Translations under genes and position numbers: made by a program | Assembly: GCF_001514305.1 (NCBI RefSeq) | Contig: NZ_KQ949077.1 | Coordinates: 343,109 to 407,108 of the forward strand | From: Streptomyces dysideae | GTDB taxonomy: Bacteria > Actinomycetota > Actinomycetes > Streptomycetales > Streptomycetaceae | Length of the DNA stretch: 64,000 bases | Reading direction: 5' to 3' | Shown: positions 16,012 through 26,279 of the stretch, piece after piece | Layout of the letters: each line of letters begins with the position of its first letter | Position numbering within the stretch: the stretch's first letter is position 1 | The notes under the pieces: generated by a model | What the model saw: the letters and a program-made list of their open reading frames with translations, nothing else | The model's database searches: none | What the model was told of the DNA's origin: nothing

Positions 16012-17367
16012 ATGCCTGCCGACACCGTTTCCGTCACAGGATGGGGCCGCACCGCTCCCACCACCGCCCGTCTGATCCGCCCACGGACCTACGAGGAGGC
16101 CGCGGCCGCCGTCCGGGACTGCGGGGCCCGCGGCGGCATCCCCAGGGGCCTGGGGCGGGCGTACGGGGACGCGGCGCAGAACGCGGGCGGCACGGTGTTC
16201 GACATGACGGGCCTCGACCGCATCCACGCCATCGACGCCGACGGCGGCACCGTGCTGTGCGACGCGGGCGTCTCCCTGCACCGGCTGATGGAAGTGCTGC
16301 TGCCGCTGGGCTGGTTCGTGCCGGTGACGCCCGGCACCCGCTACGTCACGGTCGGCGGGGCGATCGGCGCCGACATCCACGGCAAGAACCACCACGTCTC
16401 CGGCTCCTTCTCCCGCCACGTCCTCTCGCTCGAACTGCTCACCGCCGACGGCGAGATCCGCACGGCCGGCCGCGGCACGCCCCTGTTCGACGCGACGACG
16501 GGCGGCATGGGCCTGACCGGCGTGATCCTCACGGCGACCGTCCAGCTCCAGCCGGTCGAGACCTCGCTCATGTCCGTCGACACGGAACGCGCGCGTGACC
16601 TCGACGACCTGATGGCCCGCCTGACCGCAACCGACGACCACTACCGCTACTCGGTCGCCTGGATCGACCTGCTGGCGCGCGGCGCGGCGACGGGGCGCGC
16701 CGTCCTGACCCGCGGCGACCACGCGCCGCTGGAGTCGCTGCGGGACGGCACGCGCGCGCGTAGGACCCCGCTCGCCTTCCGCCCCTCCCAGCTCCCGCCG
16801 GCGCCCGCCTTCCTCCCGGAGGGACTGCTGAGCCGCCGTACCGTGGGCTGGTTCAACGAACTCTGGTACCGCAAGGCACCACGCGCGCGTACCGGTGAAC
16901 TCCAGAAGCTCTCCGCCTTCTTCCACCCCCTCGACGGCGTCCCCCACTGGAACCGCGTCTACGGCCGCGGCGGCTTCGTCCAGTACCAGTTCGTCGTCGG
17001 ACACGGCCAGGAGGACGCCCTGCGCCGGATCGTGCGGCGCATCTCCGAGCACCGCTGCCCGTCCTTCCTGGCCGTCCTCAAACGCTTCGGGGACGCCGAC
17101 CCGGGCTGGCTGTCCTTCCCCGTCCCCGGCTGGACGCTGGCCCTGGACATCCCGGCGAACCTCCCCGGTCTCGGCGCCTTCCTCGACGTACTGGACGAGG
17201 AGGTGGCGGCCGCCGGGGGGCGCGTGTACCTCGCCAAGGACTCCAGGCTGCGCCCCGAGCTGCTGGCGGCCATGTACCCGCGCCTGGACGACTTCCGCGC
17301 GCTGCGCGCGGAGCTGGACCCGCGCGGGGTGTTCAGGTCGGACCTGTCCCGCCGCCTCACCCTCTAG
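16012..17367 (+). CDS. dprE1: Decaprenylphosphoryl-beta-D-ribose 2'-oxidase (DprE1-like FAD oxidoreductase)
   Basis: A 451-residue VAO-type flavoenzyme; it would oxidise the 2'-OH of decaprenyl-phospho-ribose. The FAD domain shows RPRTYEEAAAAVRDCG, PRGLGRAYGDAAQNAGG and VGGAIGADIHGKNHHVSGSF. The C-terminal substrate domain includes FLAVLKRFG, GGRVYLAKDSRLRP and the final DPRGVFRSDLSRRLTL, as in mycobacterial DprE1. The position matching the benzothiazinone-target cysteine (GWNICVDFP, from memory) is Ala377 here (GWTLALDIP). It is followed 36 bases later by the DprE2 partner. Confidence 0.9.
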   Translation: MPADTVSVTGWGRTAPTTARLIRPRTYEEAAAAVRDCGARGGIPRGLGRAYGDAAQNAGGTVFDMTGLDRIHAIDADGGTVLCDAGVSLHRLMEVLLPLGWFVPVTPGTRYVTVGGAIGADIHGKNHHVSGSFSRHVLSLELLTADGEIRTAGRGTPLFDATTGGMGLTGVILTATVQLQPVETSLMSVDTERARDLDDLMARLTATDDHYRYSVAWIDLLARGAATGRAVLTRGDHAPLESLRDGTRARRTPLAFRPSQLPPAPAFLPEGLLSRRTVGWFNELWYRKAPRARTGELQKLSAFFHPLDGVPHWNRVYGRGGFVQYQFVVGHGQEDALRRIVRRISEHRCPSFLAVLKRFGDADPGWLSFPVPGWTLALDIPANLPGLGAFLDVLDEEVAAAGGRVYLAKDSRLRPELLAAMYPRLDDFRALRAELDPRGVFRSDLSRRLTL

Positions 17368-17403
17368 GCCTTCGAGGCCTCCAGGCAATCTCTAGGAGCT
17401 GTA

Positions 17404-18162
17404 GTGAAGGACGCCTTCGGTATCCCCCAGTCCCTGCTCGTCCTCGGCGGTACGTCCGAGATCGCGCTGGCCACCGCCCGCCGCCTGATCGCCCGCCGCA
17501 CCCGCACGGTGTGGCTGGCGGGCCGCCCCTCCCCCACCCTGGAACGGTCCGCGGCCGACCTGCGCGCCCTGGGGGCCGACGTGCAGACCGTCGCCTTCGA
17601 CGCGCTCGACCCCGAGTCCCACGAGACGGTGCTCGGCAAGGTCTTCGCGGAGGGCGACGTCGACATGGTGCTGCTCGCCTTCGGCATCCTCGGCGACCAG
17701 GCGCACGACGAACGCGATCCGGTGGCGGCCGTACGCGTCGCGCAGACCAACTACACGGGCGCCGTGTCGGCGGGTCTGATCGCCGCGCGCGCGTTGCAGA
17801 CCCAGGGCCACGGCTCCCTGGTCGTCCTCTCCTCGGTCGCCGGCGAACGCGCCCGCCGCGCCAACTTCATCTACGGCTCCAGCAAGGCCGGCCTGGACAC
17901 CTTCGCCCAGGGCCTCGGCGACGCCCTGCACGGCACCGGCGTCCACGTCATGGTCGTACGCCCCGGATTCGTACGCTCGAAGATGACCACCGGCCTGCCG
18001 GAGGCACCACTCGCGACGACCCCGGAAGCGGTCGCGACGGCGATCGAACTGGGCCTGCGCCGCCGCTCGGAGACGGTGTGGGTGCCCGGGGTACTCCGAG
18101 TGGTGATGTCGGCGCTGCGGCATGTGCCTCGGGGGGTGTTCCGGCGGCTGCCGGTCCAGTAG
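17404..18162 (+). CDS. dprE2: Decaprenylphosphoryl-2-keto-erythro-pentose reductase (DprE2-like SDR)
   Basis: A 252-residue short-chain dehydrogenase that would reduce the 2'-keto intermediate to decaprenyl-phospho-arabinose with NADH. It has the nucleotide motif VLGGTSEIALATARRL, the Asp in AFDALD, catalytic Ser in LVVLSSVAGERAR, and Tyr-x3-Lys in FIYGSSKAGLD. The N-terminal PQSLLVLGGTSEI and late MTTGLPEAPLATTPEAVA fit DprE2 rather than generic SDRs. GTG 17404 is preceded by AGGAG at a 5-base spacing. It is co-transcribed with dprE1. No arabinosyltransferase gene is in the window. Confidence 0.9.
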   Translation: MKDAFGIPQSLLVLGGTSEIALATARRLIARRTRTVWLAGRPSPTLERSAADLRALGADVQTVAFDALDPESHETVLGKVFAEGDVDMVLLAFGILGDQAHDERDPVAAVRVAQTNYTGAVSAGLIAARALQTQGHGSLVVLSSVAGERARRANFIYGSSKAGLDTFAQGLGDALHGTGVHVMVVRPGFVRSKMTTGLPEAPLATTPEAVATAIELGLRRRSETVWVPGVLRVVMSALRHVPRGVFRRLPVQ

Positions 18163-18170
18163 TGCTTCGT

Positions 18171-18415
18171 CAGGTTCTGGCCGGCGCATCACCATCACGT
18201 GACGTCGACGAAGTCGCCTACTGCCGTGGCCGGGCCGGTGGTGGCGGTGAAGAGGAAGCGGAAATAGCCATCGGTCGCAGCCTTGGTGGTGGTCGTCAGC
18301 GTGCCGTTGCTGACGCTGGCGATGGTCTTGAGGGTGGTGTAGGTGGTGCTGCCCTTCTTGCTACTCGGTCCATCGCCGCAGCCTGTTGTTCACATGATCC
18401 GCCGGACAGAACCTG
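18171..18415. mobile_element. Inverted-repeat-bounded mini-element (MITE-like)
   Basis: About 245 bases bounded by 20-base inverted repeats: caggttctggccggcgcatc at the left end (18171-18190) and its complement at 18396-18415, with two mismatches. No transposase is inside; the content is mostly the relic of a secreted-protein C-terminus. Repeats this far apart are not a terminator, and they look like insertion-sequence ends. Target duplication is at most GT and is not convincing. Confidence 0.5.
18195..18362 (-). pseudogene. C-terminal relic of a secreted repeat-domain protein
   Basis: About 55 codons on the minus strand read KKGSTTYTTLKTIASVSNG, then TDGYFRFLFTATT, then GDFVDVT and a stop. 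This matches in style the beta-rich Thr-rich C-terminal domains of Streptomyces secreted proteins. Upstream in the same frame a TGA is reached within a dozen codons, with no start codon, so it cannot be expressed alone. It lies wholly within the inverted-repeat-bounded element. Confidence 0.6.
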
Positions 18416-18418
18416 GTG

Positions 18419-18997
18419 TTATGCGGTCGGCAGGGATCCGCGCTCCACATGCCCCGCCTGCGGCGGCACCACTGCGCCCCCGAAGGTGAACTCCCGGAGC
18501 TTGCGCCACACGCCGTCGGCGCCCTGTTCGTAGAGGGCGAAGCCGGTGCAGGGCCATTCGGCCGCGTAGTCGGCGAGGGCCTCGAAGGCGCGGTCCATCG
18601 ACTCGTCGTCGATGCCGTGCGCGACGGTGACGTGCGGGTGGTAGGGGAACTGCAGTTCGCGGGCCACCGGCCCGGAGGCGTCGCGGACCTGCTTCTGCAG
18701 CCAGGTGCAGGACTCGGCGCCCTCGACGACCTGGACGAAGACGACCGGCGACAGGGGCCGGAAGGTGCCGGTGCCGGCCAGCCGCATCGGGAACGGGCGT
18801 CCGGCGGCCGCCACCTCGACGAGGTGCGCCTCGATCGCGGGCAGCAGCGCGGCCTCGACCTCCGTCGGCGGCAACAGCGTGACATGGGTGGGGATGCCGT
18901 GCGCAGCGGCGTCGCCGAAGCCCGCGCGCCGCTCCTGGAGCAGGCTGCCGTGAGGCTCCGGGACCGCGATCGACACGCCGATCGTTACGGTCCCCAC
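18419..18997 (-). CDS. 2'-5' RNA ligase superfamily protein
   Basis: A 192-residue member of the 2H phosphoesterase family. The two HxT motifs are HVTLLPP and HVTVAHG, about 85 residues apart as expected. The family ligates or hydrolyses 2'-5' or cyclic phosphodiester bonds in RNA or nucleotides; the physiological substrate is unknown in Streptomyces. GTG 18997 is chosen for AGGAG 6 bases upstream; the in-frame extension beyond it is low-complexity. The stop lies 4 bases from the right end of the mini-element. Confidence 0.88.
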   Translation of the reverse strand: MGTVTIGVSIAVPEPHGSLLQERRAGFGDAAAHGIPTHVTLLPPTEVEAALLPAIEAHLVEVAAAGRPFPMRLAGTGTFRPLSPVVFVQVVEGAESCTWLQKQVRDASGPVARELQFPYHPHVTVAHGIDDESMDRAFEALADYAAEWPCTGFALYEQGADGVWRKLREFTFGGAVVPPQAGHVERGSLPTA

Positions 18998-19204
18998 GTC
19001 GTCTCCTGTCGTTCTGTTGGTTCGCTCGGTCGGTTCGGTCGGTTCGCTCTTCGGTGAGCGTTGGTGAGCAGGAGTGGCCGCTGGTGCGGCCACTCGGCTA
19101 TCGACTCTACGGCCACAGTTGTGTTCCGGGCAGGCGCAACCGTAGTGATGTGCAGCGCTGTGCGGTGGTACGGCTCCGGGCCGGCTGTGTGCCGTGGTGC
19201 GTAC

Positions 19205-20902
<1,698 letters not shown>

Positions 20903-20910
<8 letters not shown>

Positions 20911-21835
20911 GCAGCCGTACGGCGGTGACGGGAGCGCAGGGCGTCGGCGCGACGGAGCCTCCCGCCTGCCCGAGGAGCTGCGGGCGCTCGGTCGCTCGCT
21001 GGACGCGCCCGGCGCGGCGGACGGGGCCGAGACGATGGTCGAGCGGGTGCTGGGGCAGATACTCGCCGAGCAGGTAACACTCCCGGTCGCCGAGCCGCCG
21101 GGGATCCGTGAGCGGCTGCGGGTGGTACGGCGCTGGACGCGGAAGCGGTGGCGCTCACTGACCGCGGGGCTGTGCGGTCTGCTGACGGTGCTCGTGCTCA
21201 CTCCTCCGGTGCGGGCGGCGGTCTTCGACTGGTTCGACTTCGGCGGGGCCGAGGTGCGCTACGACCCGTCGGCGGTTCCCTCGCCCGGCGCCGAGGTGCC
21301 CGACTGCGGCCGGTCGGTGTCGCTCGGCAAGGCCGAGCGGCGCGCCGGCTTCGAGCCGCTGGTGCCGGAGGCGCTCGGTATGCCGGGGGCGGTCGCGGTG
21401 AGCGCGGAGCCGCAGGGGCGGTTCCTGGTGAGCCTGTGCTGGCGTGAGGGCGGGCGCACGATCCGGCTGGACGAGCTCCGGGCGAGCCTGGACGTGGGCT
21501 TCGCCAAGGCGGTGCGCGAGCCGCCGGAGTGGATCTCGCTGGGCCCGGATGCCACCGGGGGCGGCGTGCCGGACCCGGCGCTCTGGTTTCCGCGTCCGCA
21601 TCTGCTGAGCCTTTGGCTGGTGGCCCCGGACGGCGAGCGCTACACCCGCGAGGAGCGGACGGCGGGGCCGACGCTGCTGTGGACGCATGGTTCCGGCGGT
21701 GAGGACGTGACGCTGCGGCTGGAGGGGGTGGCGTCGAAGGAGCGGGCGGTGGAGATCGCGAAGTCGCTTGGGGTGCCGTCCGAGGTGTTCTCCGAGAAGC
21801 CGTCCGCGAAGTCGTCCTCGAGTTTCTCCGAATAG
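20903..21835 (+). CDS. Membrane protein, likely anti-sigma factor for the adjacent ECF sigma
   Basis: A 310-residue protein with a cytoplasmic N-terminus (~90 residues), one membrane helix (SLTAGLCGLLTVLVLTPPVRAAVF) and a ~190-residue external domain. The helix-then-DWFDF pattern resembles DUF4367-type regulators. No zinc-binding HxxxCxxC motif is visible in the N-terminus, so it is not a classic ZAS anti-sigma. ATG 20903 has a strong AGGAGG 9 bases upstream inside the sigma gene. Coupled translation with the sigma factor is the main evidence for the role. Confidence 0.75.
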
Positions 21836-22048
21836 TCGCGCCGGGGCGTCGTTCGGCTTGGGGGTTCGGATGCGAAGGTGTCGGCTGAGGAAAAGAAACA
21901 GGAGCCGTGAACTGACGGCGCTGACGGGGGCGTTGGTGGCGGCGCCGAGAGCCCAAGCTGGTAGCCATCGCCGCCGAGCCAGGGCGAACGATCAGAAGCC
22001 ACCCTTGTAGGCCCTCGGAGAGCTTCGGCCGAGAGCCATCGGTCGCGA

Positions 22049-22092
22049 GCCCTTCGCCGAGGTCCCTCGATCGAGGGACCTCGGCGAAGGGC
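22049..22092. terminator. Perfect 44-base palindrome, probable bidirectional terminator
   Basis: The 22-base arms meet at ccctcga|tcgaggg with no spacer; each arm contains cccttcgccgaggtccc or its complement. It lies in the 297-base gap between the convergent anti-sigma and glyA genes, 41 bases from the glyA stop. A partial extra copy (gcgtcggcgaagggcgtc) follows. The rest of the gap holds nothing I recognise. Confidence 0.75.
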
Positions 22093-22132
22093 GTCGGCGA
22101 AGGGCGTCCACGAGCCTCGTCGGTCGTGGGGT

Positions 22133-23581
22133 TCAGCCCAGGTCGATCTCCGGGTACAGCGGGAAGCCCGAGACCAGGTCGGTGGCGCGGCGGGAGATCT
22201 CGTCCGCGATCTTCGGGTCCAGGACGTGCTGGGCCTTGGACGGGGCACCCTTGCTGGTGGTGCCGGGCTCCGTGGTGGTGAGGACACGGTCGATGAGGGC
22301 GGCGACCTCGTCCATCTCGCCGGTGCCCAGGCCACGGGTGGTCAGGGCGGGGGTGCCGATGCGGATGCCGGAGGTGTACCAGGCGCCGTTGGGGTCGGCG
22401 GGGATGGCGTTGCGGTTGGTGACGATGCCCGAGTCGAGGAGGGCGGCCTCGGCCTGGCGGCCGGTGAGGCCGTAGGAGGAGGCGACGTCGATCAGGTTGA
22501 GGTGGTTGTCCGTGCCGCCGGTGACGAGGGTGGCGCCGCGGCGCATCAGGCCGTCGGCGAGGGCGCGGGAGTTGTCGACGATGCGCTGCGCGTAGTCCTG
22601 GAAGGAGGGCTGACGGGCCTCCGCGAGGGCGACGGCCTTGGCGGCCATGACGTGCGGGAGCGGGCCGCCGAGCACCATCGGGCAGCCGCGGTCGACCTGG
22701 TCCTTGAGGGAGTCGTCGCACAGGACCATGCCGCCGCGCGGACCGCGCAGCGACTTGTGGGTGGTGGTGGTGACGATCTGGGCGTGCGGGACCGGGTCGA
22801 AGTCGCCGGTGAGGACCTTGCCGGCGACGAGACCGGCGAAGTGCGCCATGTCGACCATGAGCGTGGCGCCGACCTCGTCGGCGATCTCGCGCATGATGCG
22901 GAAGTTCACGAGACGGGGGTAGGCGGAATAGCCGGCGACGATGATGAGCGGCTTGAACTCGCGGGCCGACACGCGCAGCGCGTCGTAGTCGATCAGGCCC
23001 GTGGCGGGGTCGGTGCCGTAGGAGCGCTGGTCGAACATCTTGCCGGAGATGTTCGGACGGAAGCCGTGGGTGAGGTGGCCGCCGGCGTCCAGGGACATGC
23101 CGAGCATGCGCTGGTTGCCGAAGGCCTGGCGGAGTTCGGCCCAGTCGGCCTCGGAGAGGTCGTTGACCTGGCGGACGCCGGCCTTCTCCAGGGCGGGGGC
23201 CTCGACGCGGGCGGCGAGGACGGACCAGAAGGCGACGAGGTTGGCGTCGATGCCGGAATGCGGCTGAACGTAGGCGTGGCGGGCGCCGAAGAGCTCCTTG
23301 GCGTGTTCGGCGGCGAGGGACTCGACGGTGTCGACGTTGCGGCAGCCGGCGTAGAAGCGGCGGCCGATGGTGCCCTCGGCGTACTTGTCGCTGAACCAGT
23401 TGCCCATCGCGAGGAGGGTGGCCGGGGAGGCGTAGTTCTCGGAGGCGATCAGCTTGAGCATCTCGCGCTGGTCGGCGACCTCCTGGCCGATGGCGTCGGC
23501 CACGCGCGGCTCGACGGCACGGATCACGTCGAGGGCGGCACGGAAGGCGGTGGACTCGGGGGAAAGGGGCTCGGCGGACAT
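22133..23581 (-). CDS. glyA: Serine hydroxymethyltransferase
   Basis: A 482-residue PLP enzyme that converts serine plus tetrahydrofolate to glycine plus methylene-THF. Key motifs are [41 protein letters not shown] and the PLP-lysine loop [15 protein letters not shown]. It is somewhat longer than typical GlyA (~420), with an N-terminal extension and an insert near 120-170, as in the actinobacterial long form. The start codon has GGAGG just upstream and the leader carries a ZTP riboswitch, so it is induced when folate one-carbon units are short. Confidence 0.96.
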   Translation of the reverse strand: MSAEPLSPESTAFRAALDVIRAVEPRVADAIGQEVADQREMLKLIASENYASPATLLAMGNWFSDKYAEGTIGRRFYAGCRNVDTVESLAAEHAKELFGARHAYVQPHSGIDANLVAFWSVLAARVEAPALEKAGVRQVNDLSEADWAELRQAFGNQRMLGMSLDAGGHLTHGFRPNISGKMFDQRSYGTDPATGLIDYDALRVSAREFKPLIIVAGYSAYPRLVNFRIMREIADEVGATLMVDMAHFAGLVAGKVLTGDFDPVPHAQIVTTTTHKSLRGPRGGMVLCDDSLKDQVDRGCPMVLGGPLPHVMAAKAVALAEARQPSFQDYAQRIVDNSRALADGLMRRGATLVTGGTDNHLNLIDVASSYGLTGRQAEAALLDSGIVTNRNAIPADPNGAWYTSGIRIGTPALTTRGLGTGEMDEVAALIDRVLTTTEPGTTSKGAPSKAQHVLDPKIADEISRRATDLVSGFPLYPEIDLG

Positions 23582-23616
23582 GGGGACCTCCGGACGTCGT
23601 GTGCAGCGTTCACGGT

Positions 23617-23708
23617 ACGGCCCAGGCGCACGGCACTCGGTCTGGACAGGGTCCAGGGGCCGCTCCCCGATGGTTGGTCCATCCCAGCGCGCCAGTCACG
23701 GCCCGTCG
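23617..23708 (-). ncRNA. ZTP (pfl motif) riboswitch upstream of glyA
   Basis: On the minus strand the leader reads gggccgtgactggcg, then tgggatggaccaacca, cggggagcg, a variable linker, and gtgcgcctgggccg. These are the invariant blocks of the pfl/ZTP aptamer (GCCGUGACUGGCG, CGGGGAGC, CGCCUGGGC) in the right order and spacing. The 3' block ends about 36 bases before the glyA ATG. The ligand ZTP/ZMP signals 10-formyl-THF shortage, and glyA is an established class of target. The rest of 23582-23801 holds the promoters of glyA and rocD. Confidence 0.88.
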
Positions 23709-23801
23709 ATCAGCCTACCGGGCGAGTCGGAGCGCAGGGCTCCCGCGTCCACCATGCGAGCGACGATAGGAAGGAGGCCACCGTCACCTCTAGGAGATCT
23801 C

Positions 23802-25007
23802 GTGACTGCTACGGAGACACTGATCGCCGCGGCCGACGCGCACAGCGCGCACACCTATCACCCGCTGCCCGTGGTCGTCGCCAGCGCCGACGGCGCCTGG
23901 ATGACGGATGTGGAAGGGCGCCGCTATCTGGATCTGCTGGCCGGGTACTCGGCGCTCAACTTCGGGCACTGCAACCGGCGGATCATCGAGGCGGCGAAGG
24001 CGCAGCTGGAGCGGGTGACGTTGACGTCGCGGGCGTTCCATCACGTCAAGTTCGGGGCGTTCTGCGAGCAGTTGGCGGAGCTGTGCGGCATGGAGACGGT
24101 GCTGCCGATGAACACCGGCTCGGAGGCGGTGGAGACGGCGGTGAAGACGGCCCGGAAGTGGGGGTACCGGGTCAAGGGCGTGCCGGCCGAGAGGGCGAAG
24201 ATCGTGGTCGCGGGGAACAACTTCCACGGCCGTACGACGACGATCATCAGCTTCTCCACCGACCCGGAGGCGCGGGCGGACTTCGGGCCGTACACGCCGG
24301 GCTTCGAGATCGTGCCGTACGGGGATCTGACGGCGATGCGTTCGGCGCTGACGGAGAACACGGTCGCCGTGCTGCTGGAGCCGATCCAGGGCGAGGCGGG
24401 GGTGCTGGTGCCGCCGGCGGGTTATCTGCCGGCGGTGCGGGAGCTGGCGCGGGAGCGGAACGTGCTGTTCGTCGCGGACGAGATCCAGTCGGGGCTGGGG
24501 CGGACGGGGCGGACGTTCGCGTGCGAGCACGAAGGGGTCGTGCCGGACATGTACGTGCTCGGGAAGGCCCTCGGGGGTGGGGTGGTGCCGGTGTCGGCGG
24601 TGGTGTCGTCGGCGGAGGTGCTCGGGGTGTTCCGGCCCGGGGAGCACGGGTCGACGTTCGGCGGGAATCCGCTGGCCTGTGCGGTGGCGCTGGAGGTGAT
24701 CGCGATGCTGCGGACGGGCGAGTTCCAGGCGCGGGCGGCGGAGCTGGGCGCGCATCTGCACCGGGAGCTGACCGGTCTGACCGGCACGGGCCGGGTGACG
24801 GCGGTGCGGGGACGCGGGCTGTGGGCGGGGGTGGACATCGCCCCGCGTTACGGGACGGGGCGGGAGGTGTCCGAGAAGCTGATGGACCGGGGTGTGCTGG
24901 TGAAGGACACCCATGGCGCGACGATCCGGATCGCGCCGCCGCTGGTGATCGGGAAGGAGGACCTGGACTGGGGGCTGGCGCAGTTGCGGGGTGTGCTCGG
25001 GGTCTGA
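23802..25007 (+). CDS. rocD: Ornithine aminotransferase (ornithine-oxo-acid transaminase)
   Basis: A 401-residue class III PLP aminotransferase that converts ornithine and 2-oxoglutarate to glutamate-semialdehyde and glutamate. Signatures: YLDLLAGYSALNFGHCNRRI, LPMNTGSEAVETAVKTARKWGY, NNFHGRTTTIISFS, VADEIQSGLGRTGRTF and the PLP lysine in YVLGKALGGGVVPVSAVV. GTG 23802 has AGGAG at an optimal spacing. It is divergent from glyA and stands alone; an arginine-catabolism neighbour is not present in the window. Confidence 0.95.
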   Translation: MTATETLIAAADAHSAHTYHPLPVVVASADGAWMTDVEGRRYLDLLAGYSALNFGHCNRRIIEAAKAQLERVTLTSRAFHHVKFGAFCEQLAELCGMETVLPMNTGSEAVETAVKTARKWGYRVKGVPAERAKIVVAGNNFHGRTTTIISFSTDPEARADFGPYTPGFEIVPYGDLTAMRSALTENTVAVLLEPIQGEAGVLVPPAGYLPAVRELARERNVLFVADEIQSGLGRTGRTFACEHEGVVPDMYVLGKALGGGVVPVSAVVSSAEVLGVFRPGEHGSTFGGNPLACAVALEVIAMLRTGEFQARAAELGAHLHRELTGLTGTGRVTAVRGRGLWAGVDIAPRYGTGREVSEKLMDRGVLVKDTHGATIRIAPPLVIGKEDLDWGLAQLRGVLGV

Positions 25008-25023
25008 GACGGCCGCCTGGGCT

Positions 25024-25862
25024 TCAGGGCGTGGCGGTGTGGTCGAGGATCGCGGTGGCCAGCGGCTTGTGGACCTCCGGTGGGAGAGCGTGGCCCATTC
25101 CCGGGATCTCGACCAGGCGGGCGCCCTGGATCACCTGGGCCAGGTGCTGGGGGTGCGGGAGGGGGTAGACGGGCTCGGCCGGGGCGGAGATGACGAGGCT
25201 GGGGATCGTGGTGCGGGCGAGTTGCTCGGTGCGGTCCATGGCGGAGACGTCGGCGCGGGCGTGCGCGGTGCCGGGTGTGCGCGGTGCCGGGTGTGCGCGG
25301 TGCCGGGTGTGTGGTGGCCGGTGTGCTCGATGATCCGCCGCTCTTGGGCGCGGATGTGGTCGGCGTCGAAGGGGAGCCGGTCGCCGGAGAGGAGGCGCCA
25401 GTGTTCGGTCCGCCGGTCCAGTTCGGCCTCCAGGGCCTCGGCTTCCGACTCCAGGTCCTCGTCCGTCGGCGGGCGCGACCACGGCTCGATGATGCGGGGG
25501 TCGACGCCGGGGAGTTCCTCGGGTGGGGTGCGGGTGCCGTCGGGGTGGACGTAGGGGGTGGTGCTGAGGGCGCCGGTGCCGATCAGGGTGGCGGTGAGCA
25601 GGCGGTCGGGGTGGTCGGCGATGAGGAGTTGGGTGAGCATGCCGCCCAGTGACATGCCGATGACGTGGGCGCGGGCGACACCGAGGGCGTCCAGGACCGC
25701 GACGGCGTCGTCCGCGAGGGCGGTGAGCGGGTAGGGCCGCTCGTCGAAGGCCCAGGTGGAGCGGCCGGTGTCGCGGTGGTCGTAGCGGATCACGCGGTGG
25801 TGGGCGGCGAGGAGGTCGACGAGTTCGTCCGGCCAGCCGAGGCCGGGGGCCTGGGCGCCCAT
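25024..25862 (-). pseudogene. Alpha/beta hydrolase, N-truncated and frameshifted
   Basis: The protein is split over two frames. From 25862 it reads MGAQAPGLGWPDELVDLLAAHHRVIRYDHRDTGRS, with the nucleophile elbow VIGMSLGGML. It loses frame within a run of 16-base repeats at 25259-25310, then continues in another frame as ADVSAMDRTEQLARTTIPSLV and GMGHALPPEV (the catalytic His region) to the stop at 25024. The N-terminal strands with the oxyanion HG motif are missing; the lipoprotein gene ends just upstream. With one repeat fewer or more the frame could be restored. Either it is decayed or it is phase-variable. Confidence 0.75.
25259..25310. repeat. 16-base tandem repeat, three copies
   Basis: The unit gtgtgcgcggtgccgg occurs at 25275-25290 and 25291-25306, with a one-base variant at 25259-25274 and a partial fourth. 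Sixteen is not a multiple of three, so copy-number change shifts the hydrolase frame. Confidence 0.9.
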
Positions 25863-25881
25863 GCGGGGCGGTTCCTTCGGC

Positions 25882-26238
25882 TCAGCCGCCGCTGCTGCCG
25901 GAGCCCGAGCAGCCGAAGCCGCCGCGGTCCACGGCCTCGCTGCGGCTGAAGGTGCCGCGGTCGGCATGGCCGCCGTCGACGTCGGCGTCGTAGTACCAGG
26001 CCGCGTCGGTACTGCCGCCGGACTTCTTGCGGCCCTTGCTGTAGGCGGAGCCCGAGGTGGTGGAGCCGGACTTGCAGTTCTTGTCGGCGACGACCTTGTA
26101 GCCCTCGTAGGTGTAACTGTCGCGGTCGACGCAGCGGCGGTCGGGTTCCGAGCCGCAGGAGGTGAGGGCCGCGGCTATGACGCCCATGCCGCCGAGTACG
26201 ACCGTGCTCGAGCGCAGTCTGCGTCGCGTTTCCGCCAT
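25882..26238 (-). CDS. Small lipoprotein
   Basis: A 118-residue exported protein. The N-terminus (MAETRRRLRSSTVVLGGMGVIAAALTSC) is a type II signal with the lipobox LTSC, so it should be lipidated at Cys28. The mature part has several Cys, YEGYKVVADKNCKSG, and a Gly/Ser tail ending GCSGSGSSGG. I recall similar short Cys/Gly-tailed lipoproteins in Streptomyces but cannot name a function. Upstream lies a run of 19-base repeats. Confidence 0.75.
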   Translation of the reverse strand: MAETRRRLRSSTVVLGGMGVIAAALTSCGSEPDRRCVDRDSYTYEGYKVVADKNCKSGSTTSGSAYSKGRKKSGGSTDAAWYYDADVDGGHADRGTFSRSEAVDRGGFGCSGSGSSGG

Positions 26239-26279
26239 GCGTGTCTCCCCCGATGATTTCCGACGTTCCCGGTGTCCCC

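Noticed and set aside
19019..19060. Tandem cggttcggt-like repeats upstream of the RNA ligase gene
   Set aside because: Short, irregular units with no clear structure; treated as ordinary intergenic low complexity.
22226..25168. A 980-codon open frame on the plus strand across glyA and rocD
   Set aside because: It is antisense to glyA and out of frame with rocD. Its Gly/Val/Asp-rich composition is the usual shadow of high-GC genes on the other strand.
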